From assembly GCA_900772035.1 (NCBI GenBank), contig CAAGQE010000308.1, positions 1-5,319 on the forward strand: DNA of 5,319 nucleotides. The letters are read 5' to 3'. This DNA comes from Candidatus Gastranaerophilales bacterium (lineage in GTDB: Bacteria > Cyanobacteriota > Vampirovibrionia > Gastranaerophilales > Gastranaerophilaceae). Both the position numbers and the translations under genes were made by a program. Of this stretch, positions 1 through 5,319 are shown piece by piece; within the stretch, counting starts at the first letter, position 1; the number at the start of each line of letters is the position of its first letter. The notes beneath the pieces were generated by a model. The model saw nothing but the letters and a program-made list of their open reading frames with translations. It searched no databases and was not told the DNA's origin.

Positions 1-104
1 CCGAAGAATGCGGATACAAATTCACACCGATAGACAGTTTCAAAGACATATTAAAAAACACGGAAAAAAGGTCGGTTAAATCTTACAGAATTTTAGATAA
101 ATAA
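1..104 (+). CDS. C-terminal tail of an unidentified protein (5' partial)
   Basis: The frame beginning at base 3 is open from the window edge to a TAA at 102-104 and gives 33 residues that begin EECGYKFTPIDSF and end KSYRILDK. The other two forward frames stop earlier, at 31-33 (TAG) and at 77-79 (TAA). The composition (charged, with Lys, Ile and Asp) resembles the neighbouring proteins, so this is probably the end of a real gene running in from the left. I do not recognise the family, and the fragment is too short to assign a function. Its last 22 bases overlap the end of the oppositely oriented folP gene, whose stop lies at 83-85. Confidence 0.55.
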   Translation, partial: EECGYKFTPIDSFKDILKNTEKRSVKSYRILDK

Positions 105-1255
105 TTTCTGACTTTTTGGTGAGCGGAAACATCGTGAACACGCAATATATTCACACCTTTTTGCATTAAATACTGGTCAAAGACAACTGTTGCATCATCT
201 CTGTTATCTTGACCGAAAGTCTTTGACAAAAAGGATTTACGGCTAATTCCGAACAACACGGGATAGCCGAGAGGAATAAACTCTTCGGCACGTTTAATAA
301 TTTCAAACTGGTCGTTTACGGATTTTCCGAAACCTATTCCCACATCAAGAATAAATAAATTATCGGTCAAACCGTTATTTTTCAAATAATTGATTTTTTC
401 AACAAAAAATTTGCACAAATAATCAACGATATCGCCTTCATAATCTTTATCAACAGGTTGAGGAGGAACAGAGACCGAATGAGTGATGACAACAGGCACT
501 CCATGCCCGCTCAAAAAGGGATAGACGGACTTGAACAACTCAACATCACCAACATTATTCAAAATGTCGGCACCCGCGTTTATCGCAGCAACAGCCGTCT
601 CGGGATGCATGGTATCAATGCTTATTATTGCAGACGGATTGGCTGATTTGATTTTCTTGATGACAGGAATGACTCGTTCGATTTCTTCGATTGGAGAAAC
701 AGGGGTTGCATCTGGTCTTGTTGACTCTCCGCCAATATCTATGATATCCGCGCCGTCATCCAACATTTTGAGCGCAGAATTAACCGCAGTATCACAGTCA
801 AAGTTTTTTCCTCCGTCTGAAAACGAATCGGGTGTGACATTCAAAATGCCCATAATATAAGACTTTTTGAAATCGAAAGACTTATCGGAAATTTTATAAT
901 CTGACGGAAAATTCAAAAAGTTATCCAATTTTTCGGCAAGATTTTTAAGCCCAAAAGGTTGAAGTTTGAGTTTTTCGGAAAGTTTATGAAGTTGAGAAAT
1001 TGTTGCCGTCAATATAACATCCGATTTCTCACACTTGCATGTAATAATATCTCTTGCAACCGCTGAATCGAAACCTAAAGAAAGGCATGTTTGCTTAAAA
1101 ATGTTTGCAGCAGGTGATTTTAAATTAAAAATTTTCAATTTTACGGGATAAAATTTATCCTTGGCATGCGAAATGTATTCACTTGAAAAATCAATGTTTT
1201 CAAGTTCTTTTTCGACATTGTCCGAATAGTATTTTAAGAAAATTTCGTCATTCAT
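83..1255 (-). CDS. folP: Dihydropteroate synthase with N-terminal extension
   Basis: DHPS condenses 6-hydroxymethyl-dihydropterin diphosphate with p-aminobenzoate to give dihydropteroate in cytoplasmic folate synthesis. The 390-residue product has a TIM-barrel DHPS core at about 130-390. Visible motifs are MGILNVTPDSFSDGG (135-149), the second signature GADIIDIGGESTRPDA (168-183), SIDT with D214, N233, H259, LDVGIGFGK with D304, SRKS with K340, and RVHD with R372 and H374. These match the substrate-binding residues known in E. coli and Bacillus DHPS. The core is normal length (~260). The first ~125 residues are extra, with a conserved-looking patch SPAANIFKQ near 47-55; from memory, similar extensions occur in some clostridial-type DHPS proteins. 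Departures from the usual motifs include NN for ND at 233-234, TH for MH at 258-259, and DV for DP at 304-305. An in-frame TAA two codons before the ATG rules out an earlier start. No Shine-Dalgarno site is visible. Confidence 0.93.
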   Translation of the reverse strand: MNDEIFLKYYSDNVEKELENIDFSSEYISHAKDKFYPVKLKIFNLKSPAANIFKQTCLSLGFDSAVARDIITCKCEKSDVILTATISQLHKLSEKLKLQPFGLKNLAEKLDNFLNFPSDYKISDKSFDFKKSYIMGILNVTPDSFSDGGKNFDCDTAVNSALKMLDDGADIIDIGGESTRPDATPVSPIEEIERVIPVIKKIKSANPSAIISIDTMHPETAVAAINAGADILNNVGDVELFKSVYPFLSGHGVPVVITHSVSVPPQPVDKDYEGDIVDYLCKFFVEKINYLKNNGLTDNLFILDVGIGFGKSVNDQFEIIKRAEEFIPLGYPVLFGISRKSFLSKTFGQDNRDDATVVFDQYLMQKGVNILRVHDVSAHQKVRNYLSKIL

Positions 1256-1257
1256 AC

Positions 1258-1285
1258 TTTACATTATATCTTAAGCATGTACACT
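1258..1285 (+). promoter_or_regulatory. Candidate sigma70-type promoter for rplY
   Basis: TTTACA at 1258-1263 (five of six matches to the -35 consensus) is followed after 16 bases by TACACT at 1280-1285 (four of six matches to -10). This would start transcription near 1292 and leave a leader of about 29 bases containing the AGGAG site of rplY. It overlaps the candidate folP -10 box on the other strand, so the two divergent genes may share the same 65-base region. The match is moderate and the region is AT-rich. Confidence 0.35.
1263..1268 (-). promoter_or_regulatory. Candidate -10 box for folP
   Basis: Read on the minus strand, these bases are a perfect TATAAT, seven bases before the folP ATG. 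No good -35 hexamer lies 16-18 bases upstream (the best is ACTTCA-like), so the call rests on the -10 alone in AT-rich DNA. If it is used, transcription would begin at or within a base or two of the start codon and give a leaderless message. That would agree with the missing ribosome-binding site. Confidence 0.35.
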
Positions 1286-1308
1286 TGAAGTATATCTACG
1301 ATAATGAC

Positions 1309-1313
1309 AGGAG
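1309..1313 (+). promoter_or_regulatory. Ribosome-binding site of rplY (AGGAG)
   Basis: A perfect AGGAG lies seven bases before the ATG at 1321. It decides the start of the L25 gene: the open frame continues upstream to an ATG at 1183, inside folP on the other strand, but the extra 46 residues have no such site and do not resemble L25. Confidence 0.85.
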
Positions 1314-1320
1314 AATTATT

Positions 1321-1596
1321 ATGGCAGTTGTAATAAATGCAGAAAAAAGAGACGAAGCAAAAAACCCCAGACAAGTAAGAGCTGAAGGCAAATTAACAGC
1401 AACAGTTTACGGAAAAGCACAAGATTCAGTTTCTATTGAACTCAACGAAAAAGATTTTATGTATCAATATAACAAAGATAAAGAAGCAACTTTTGAAATC
1501 AATGTTGACAAAAAATCATACAACGTAAAAGTTAAAGACCTTCAAAAGAATTACAGAACAGGCGAAAACCTCAACATTCAATTCGTTTTGGTATAG
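1321..1596 (+). CDS. rplY: 50S ribosomal protein L25, short form
   Basis: L25 binds 5S rRNA in the large ribosomal subunit. The 91-residue product shows the N-terminal L25 pattern: INAEKRDE at residues 6-13, a basic stretch RQVRAEGKL leading to the VYGK motif (VVYG or IIYG in relatives), then SIELNEKDF, and a final segment VKVKDLQKNY followed by a beta-rich end IQFVLV. The length is close to the 94 residues of E. coli RplY. It lacks the C-terminal domain of the longer CTC/TL5 proteins, so it is the single-domain form. The start is set by AGGAG seven bases upstream. The gene stands alone, divergent from folP and convergent with the SGNH gene, and is followed by a hairpin terminator. Conservation is moderate, as is usual for this family, but length, motif order and start signal agree. 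Confidence 0.88.
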   Translation: MAVVINAEKRDEAKNPRQVRAEGKLTATVYGKAQDSVSIELNEKDFMYQYNKDKEATFEINVDKKSYNVKVKDLQKNYRTGENLNIQFVLV

Positions 1597-1614
1597 TTTG
1601 TTTAAACAAAATTT

Positions 1615-1643
1615 AAAAGGCGGAGTTTAGGCTCCGCTTTTTT
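1615..1643 (+). terminator. Intrinsic terminator after rplY, probably bidirectional
   Basis: GCGGAG at 1620-1625 pairs with CTCCGC at 1632-1637 across a six-base loop. Upstream A residues (1615-1618) and G1619 extend the stem into the six-T run at 1638-1643. It begins 18 bases after the rplY stop. On the minus strand the same hairpin is followed by CTTTTAAAT and lies just beyond the end of the SGNH gene (1661), so it can also end the mscS-SGNH transcript, though with a weaker U-tract. Confidence 0.9.
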
Positions 1644-1660
1644 GTTGCAAAATTTTCTAA

Positions 1661-2620
1661 CTAATTAATAATCTTATTCTTTATCAATGCAGGAACAACT
1701 TCTTCCCAAACCTTTGCAGACGGATGGCTTTTGTCATCGGACTTGTATTTTGGGGCGTCCAAATCACCACCGATTAAAGTATTCAAATCAACGACTTTGC
1801 AACCCAAACTCTTTAAGTATTCAATCTCCGATGTCGGCAAGTCAAAATCTTTCGGATTTGCATATCTCGGAAAGGTGCTTTTGTGAGCGGGGTAAACCAA
1901 AAATACAAACTCACTATCGGGATACAGTTCCTTTGAACTTTCAACAATTGCCTTAATCATAACGTTAAAGTTGTCGTAGATTTTGTTTTCTCTTTGCATT
2001 TTTTCAAAAGATATTTTTTCAATCAGACTTTGCATGTTTCTGACCGAAAAAAGAGAATAAAAATCATAGAAAACAGACTCGGTTTGAAGTAATTCTCCGT
2101 CTTTAACCTTGTAACGAAGATTAACGACAGGATAAACGGGCGAAACCTGAAAACTGTCGAGCATAAAAATATGTTCGGGATTGTAGACAAAAACCACATA
2201 TTTCACATTTGGTGCTTCTTTTTCCAAAAGCCCGGATTGAAACATGTAATACGCATATTGAGGACCGCCCCCCGGAGTTGCGCGCCTGTATGTAGGACGT
2301 TTCAATACTTTGTGAAGTTTATAATCAAAAGTCTGCTCGTCTGCCAATCTGGTTCCTGCGACATAAGAACTTCCGAGGATTAAAATACCTTGTTTATCCG
2401 AATAATCCGTTCTGTCTTTAAACCATTTTCTGAAAATTTCTATATCAAATCTCAGAGGGACAAGATATTCCAACTTCAAGCCCTCGTCGACCGACCTGTA
2501 TTCGTTTAAAATATACTTAATATCATGGTCGTATTTGAGATATGAAAAAAACTCAATCAAACCCGCCGCGACCACGAGCAAAAGAATATTTGTTAATACT
2601 ATAAAGACTTTCTTCTTCAC
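1661..2620 (-). CDS. Membrane-anchored SGNH/GDSL-hydrolase-like protein
   Basis: The 319-residue product begins MKKK and has one hydrophobic segment at about 5-27, most likely an uncleaved anchor, so the rest would lie outside the cytoplasmic membrane. The soluble part looks SGNH-like. Block I is ILILGSSYVAG (79-89), where S85 would be the nucleophile and the usual GDS is GSS. A glycine-rich turn PGGGPQY (116-122) fits block II. VYNPEH with N147 is a possible block III. DDKSHPS (295-301) gives the D296-x-x-H299 pair of block V. Known relatives include esterases and O-acyl-modifying enzymes of cell-wall or surface polysaccharides; the substrate here cannot be read from sequence. The start is GTG at 2620, with only a weak GGGTG upstream, 11 bases after the stop of the channel gene, which suggests coupled translation in one operon. 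The fold is fairly secure; catalytic activity is less so. Confidence 0.75.
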   Translation of the reverse strand: MKKKVFIVLTNILLLVVAAGLIEFFSYLKYDHDIKYILNEYRSVDEGLKLEYLVPLRFDIEIFRKWFKDRTDYSDKQGILILGSSYVAGTRLADEQTFDYKLHKVLKRPTYRRATPGGGPQYAYYMFQSGLLEKEAPNVKYVVFVYNPEHIFMLDSFQVSPVYPVVNLRYKVKDGELLQTESVFYDFYSLFSVRNMQSLIEKISFEKMQRENKIYDNFNVMIKAIVESSKELYPDSEFVFLVYPAHKSTFPRYANPKDFDLPTSEIEYLKSLGCKVVDLNTLIGGDLDAPKYKSDDKSHPSAKVWEEVVPALIKNKIIN

Positions 2621-2631
2621 AAAACACCCGA

Positions 2632-3492
2632 TTACTGTTGTTTCATGATAATCGTTCTGTAAGGATAAGGAATTTCGATATTTTCTTCCTTAAATTTTTG
2701 CAAAATAAGTTTGTTAAATTCGCGCTGAACAGCCCATTGTTCTTTTGTTCTTGTGCGAATTACGGTTCTGATAATAATTGCGGAATCGTCGAATTTCGTA
2801 AGTCCTTGAACGTCGATATCGGAGATAATACGCTTTTCCATTTCGGGATTTTTCATCAATTGATTGTAGAAAATATCTTTTAAGACATCCATGACTCTGT
2901 CGGGATTTTCGTCATAAGAAACACCCAAATCCATAAGCGCCACCGAGTAATCACGGGTATAGTTCGTGATGATTTCAATAAGACCGTTTCTTATAAAGTG
3001 AACATTTCCGTTTGACGAGCGAAGAGTGACCATTTTCATGTCAATTTTTTCAACGGTACCCTCAAGCCCTGCAATTTGAACATAGTCTCCGATTCTGACC
3101 TGTCCCGAAGAAATAATAATCAAACCTTGGATTAAATCCTCAATAAATCTTTTTGAAGCGAAACCGATTGCCAAACCTGCAACACCTGCTGTTGCAAGGA
3201 AAGGTCTGACATCGATACCTATTTTTCCGAGAAATGCTAATACAAACATGGTTGTTAACAAGAAATAAACAATATTTCTTATTAACTCAAATATTGTCAG
3301 CAACTGTTTTTTAGCCTCTACCGTAACTGCTTTTTTCAAAACATGTATTTTTATTTTCGCAATTATGATATCTGCAATTTTCAAAAACAAAAGCAAGAAA
3401 AGTAATCTGACAATAAAGCTGAACCATATTGAAGATACTATAAGTTGAGTAATTTCAGACATACTGTCATAATGTGTAAAAAATTTTCCCAT
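2632..3492 (-). CDS. MscS-family mechanosensitive ion channel
   Basis: MscS-family channels open under membrane tension and release solutes during hypo-osmotic shock. The 286-residue product has two hydrophobic helices at about 15-45 and 68-89. The pore helix TM3 (about 97-124) contains ATAGVAGLAIGFAS and then EDLIQG. The MscS beta-domain follows from ~129 with IGDYVQIAGLEGTVEKI, TLRSSNGN and IRNG, then the alpha/beta cytoplasmic domain to the family-typical ending EIPYPYRTI. The length matches E. coli MscS (286). The open frame extends 17 codons further to an ATG at 3543, but I chose 3492 because AGGAG lies six bases before it, whereas the outer ATG has no such site and lies only 11 bases from a strong -10 box. 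The gene is first in a likely two-gene operon with the SGNH protein and divergent from secA. It is a small MscS type, but which paralogue is not clear. Confidence 0.92.
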   Translation of the reverse strand: MGKFFTHYDSMSEITQLIVSSIWFSFIVRLLFLLLFLKIADIIIAKIKIHVLKKAVTVEAKKQLLTIFELIRNIVYFLLTTMFVLAFLGKIGIDVRPFLATAGVAGLAIGFASKRFIEDLIQGLIIISSGQVRIGDYVQIAGLEGTVEKIDMKMVTLRSSNGNVHFIRNGLIEIITNYTRDYSVALMDLGVSYDENPDRVMDVLKDIFYNQLMKNPEMEKRIISDIDVQGLTKFDDSAIIIRTVIRTRTKEQWAVQREFNKLILQKFKEENIEIPYPYRTIIMKQQ

Positions 3493-3498
3493 GCCAAA

Positions 3499-3503
3499 CT
3501 CCT
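3499..3503 (-). promoter_or_regulatory. Ribosome-binding site deciding the mscS start (AGGAG)
   Basis: On the minus strand this reads AGGAG with a six-base spacer to the ATG at 3490-3492. It is the only good Shine-Dalgarno match near any candidate start of the channel gene and supports the 286-residue protein over the 303-residue reading. Confidence 0.85.
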
Positions 3504-3554
3504 GTGTAACAATATTAAAAAGATAACTCTGTCGGGCTATCATTCATAAGATAA

Positions 3555-3583
3555 ATTATATCATATTTATGGTAAACTGTTCA
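3555..3583 (-). promoter_or_regulatory. Extended -10 promoter for the mscS-SGNH operon
   Basis: On the minus strand TGATATAAT (3555-3563) is a perfect extended -10 element. TGAACA (3578-3583) lies 17 bases upstream and matches four of six -35 positions. The predicted transcript start is near 3548, giving a leader of about 55 bases before the ATG at 3492. The -35 sits 15 bases from the secA ATG and just outside its ribosome-binding site, so the mscS promoter occupies the secA leader region. Confidence 0.6.
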
Positions 3584-3598
3584 CAAGAGGTAAGACAC

Positions 3599-5319
3599 AT
3601 GATTGGTTTATTATTAAAATTATTAGGGGATCCTAACGAAAAGAAGATAAAAAAAGTACATCCGACAATAGATTTCATCAACTCGCTTGAAGAATCAATG
3701 TCAAAACTTACGGATGAAGAATTACGCGCAAAGACTGACGAATTTAAGGCACAACTTGCACAAAGAAAGACTTCCGATAACCCCGAGGAAGATAAGCGCC
3801 TTGAAAAAGAAGCATTAGACAAAATTTTGCCGTACGCATTCGCGGTAGTAAGAGAAGCAGGCAAAAGAGTTCTTAACATGCGTCACTTTGACGTACAACT
3901 TATAGGCGGCATTTTCCTTCACGAAGGTCATATCGCAGAAATGAGAACAGGGGAAGGTAAAACTCTCGTTGCGACTTTGCCCGCGTACTTAAACGCATTA
4001 ACAGGCAAAGGTGTTCACATCGTTACCGTAAACGATTACCTTGCAAAACGTGACAGCGACTGGATGGGAAAAATCTATAAATTTTTAGGCTTAACAGTCG
4101 GTGTTGTTTTATCAGACCGTTCAAACTATGACGATTTTGCAGCAAAGAAACAAGCCTATGCTTGCGATATTACATACGGAACAAACAACGAATTCGGTTT
4201 TGATTATTTGAGAGACAATATGGCAGCAAGCCTTGAACAACAAGTTCAACGTCCGTATAACTATGCAATTATCGACGAAGTCGACAGTATTTTGATTGAC
4301 GAAGCGAGAACGCCGTTAATCATCAGCGGCAGATTGGATAAATCAGCCGAATTGTACAGAACAATGGCAAAAGTTGCACCGCAATTAACAGCCGTAAAAG
4401 ATTACGAAATCGACGAAAAAAATAAAAATATTATCTTAACCGAAGAAGGTATTGATAAAGCGCAAGAACTTTTGAAAGTTAAAGATTTGTTTGATATTGA
4501 TAACCAATATGCACACCACTTGCTTCAAGCCTTGAAAGCGAAAGAATTATACAAACTCGATATCGACTACGTTATCAAAAACGGCGAAGTTATGATTGTA
4601 GACGAGTTTACAGGCAGATTGATGGAAGGCAGACGTTGGTCGGACGGACTTCACCAAGCGGTTGAAGCAAAAGAAGGTTTGAAAATCCAAGATGAAACGC
4701 AAACCTTAGCGGGTATTACTTTCCAAAACCTTTTCAGACTTTATCCGAAACTTTCGGGTATGACAGGTACAGCGTTGACGGAAGAAGCAGAATTCGGCAA
4801 AATTTACAAATTGCCCGTAACCGTAATTCCGACAAATAAAACCGATATCAGAAAAGACTTGCCCGACGTTATTTATAAAACCGAAGCAAGAAAATACCTC
4901 GCGGTTTGTGATGAAATTATCGAAATGCACAAAATCGGTCGTCCTGTTTTGGTCGGCACAATCAGTATCGAAAAATCAGAGTACATCTCGCATTTGCTCA
5001 AAGCAAAAGGCATCAAACACAATATTTTGAATGCAAAACACCACGAAAAAGAAGCCTTTATCATTGCACAGGCAGGCAGACTAGGTGCAGTCACAATCGC
5101 AACGAACATGGCAGGTAGAGGTACCGATATTCTCTTAGGCGGTAACCCCGAATATATGGCTTATGAAGAATTGAAATCAAAAGGTGTAACACCTGACGAC
5201 CCCAATTATCAAACATATAAAGAAAATGCCATCAAAAGAGCAAAAGAAATTACAGATAAGGAACACGCAAAGGTTGTCGAACTCGGCGGTTTGCACGTAA
5301 TCGGTACGGAAAGACACGA
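3599..5319 (+). CDS. secA: Preprotein translocase ATPase SecA (3' partial)
   Basis: SecA is the motor that pushes unfolded preproteins through SecYEG using ATP. The first 573 complete codons are in the window; SecA proteins usually run ~800-900 residues, so roughly a third is missing at the right edge. The N-terminus [19 protein letters not shown] is typical. Visible motifs are Walker A MRTGEGKT (115-122, K121), the DEAD-type box DEVD (226-229), DEFTGR (335-340) in the region joining the preprotein cross-linking domain back to NBD1, SGMTGTA (386-392), and [13 protein letters not shown] from N503, which carries the arginine-finger-type motif of NBD2. The final visible stretch [10 protein letters not shown] is also a conserved SecA block. 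The start is ATG at 3599, with GAGG at 3587-3590 eight bases upstream. There are no frameshifts or missing key residues. I could not pick a convincing promoter in the 106 bases upstream. Confidence 0.98.
   Translation, partial: MIGLLLKLLGDPNEKKIKKVHPTIDFINSLEESMSKLTDEELRAKTDEFKAQLAQRKTSDNPEEDKRLEKEALDKILPYAFAVVREAGKRVLNMRHFDVQLIGGIFLHEGHIAEMRTGEGKTLVATLPAYLNALTGKGVHIVTVNDYLAKRDSDWMGKIYKFLGLTVGVVLSDRSNYDDFAAKKQAYACDITYGTNNEFGFDYLRDNMAASLEQQVQRPYNYAIIDEVDSILIDEARTPLIISGRLDKSAELYRTMAKVAPQLTAVKDYEIDEKNKNIILTEEGIDKAQELLKVKDLFDIDNQYAHHLLQALKAKELYKLDIDYVIKNGEVMIVDEFTGRLMEGRRWSDGLHQAVEAKEGLKIQDETQTLAGITFQNLFRLYPKLSGMTGTALTEEAEFGKIYKLPVTVIPTNKTDIRKDLPDVIYKTEARKYLAVCDEIIEMHKIGRPVLVGTISIEKSEYISHLLKAKGIKHNILNAKHHEKEAFIIAQAGRLGAVTIATNMAGRGTDILLGGNPEYMAYEELKSKGVTPDDPNYQTYKENAIKRAKEITDKEHAKVVELGGLHVIGTERH

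Noticed and set aside
458..860. Forward-strand open frames of 62 and 109 residues
   Set aside because: They are antisense shadows of folP, whose frame carries all the DHPS motifs; no start signals or family resemblance were seen.
1183..1320. Upstream extension of the L25 frame to an ATG at 1183
   Set aside because: It overlaps folP on the opposite strand, has no L25-like sequence, and the AGGAG at 1309-1313 points to the ATG at 1321.
1256..1320. Possible riboswitch or RNA leader ahead of rplY or folP
   Set aside because: The region is only 65 bases, has no stable GC-rich hairpin, and is largely explained by promoter-like elements and a ribosome-binding site.
1687..2883. Forward-strand open frames at 1687-1956, 2171-2383 and 2638-2883
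   Set aside because: They lie antisense to the SGNH and mscS genes, have atypical composition (many Cys, Ser and His) and no recognisable domains.
3515..3547. Ten-codon upstream reading frame (minus strand, [10 protein letters not shown]) in the mscS leader
   Set aside because: It has no ribosome-binding site, begins within a base or two of the predicted transcript start, and its length is expected by chance.
3556..5109. Minus-strand open frames at 3556-3879, 4706-4930 and 4873-5109
   Set aside because: They are antisense to secA, which is continuous and fully supported by motifs; no ribosome-binding site or domain supports them.

Overview
This is an AT-rich bacterial chromosome segment with ordinary housekeeping content. 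Five clear genes are present, plus the tail of a sixth. The proteins are rich in Lys, Ile and Asn, Arg is often AGA, genes are tightly packed, and Shine-Dalgarno sites of the AGGAG/GAGG type precede three of them. The standard code is used (TGG for Trp). I cannot fix the phylum without a database. A 91-residue L25 without the CTC domain, an N-terminally extended DHPS and the codon use would fit a gut Gastranaerophilales/Melainabacteria-type organism, but a low-GC Firmicute or another AT-rich lineage is possible.

Layout. 1-104 (+): C-terminal tail of an unrecognised protein, whose end overlaps the end of the next gene tail to tail. 83-1255 (-): folP, dihydropteroate synthase with a ~125-residue N-terminal extension. 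1256-1320: a short divergent promoter region. 1321-1596 (+): rplY, ribosomal protein L25, followed by a strong hairpin terminator at 1615-1643 that can probably serve both strands. 1661-2620 (-): a membrane-anchored SGNH-hydrolase-like protein with a GTG start, 11 bases downstream of an MscS-family channel gene (2632-3492, -); the two look like one operon. 3493-3598: a second divergent promoter region. 3599-5319 (+): secA, cut by the window edge after 573 complete codons.

Functionally the genes are independent: folate synthesis, translation, Sec protein export, and an envelope pair (mechanosensitive channel plus anchored SGNH protein). The most useful correction is the mscS start. An AGGAG site and an extended -10 promoter both place it at 3492, 17 codons inside the longest open frame. 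I found no mobile element, CRISPR array, tRNA or rRNA, and nothing that convincingly looks like an undescribed system.
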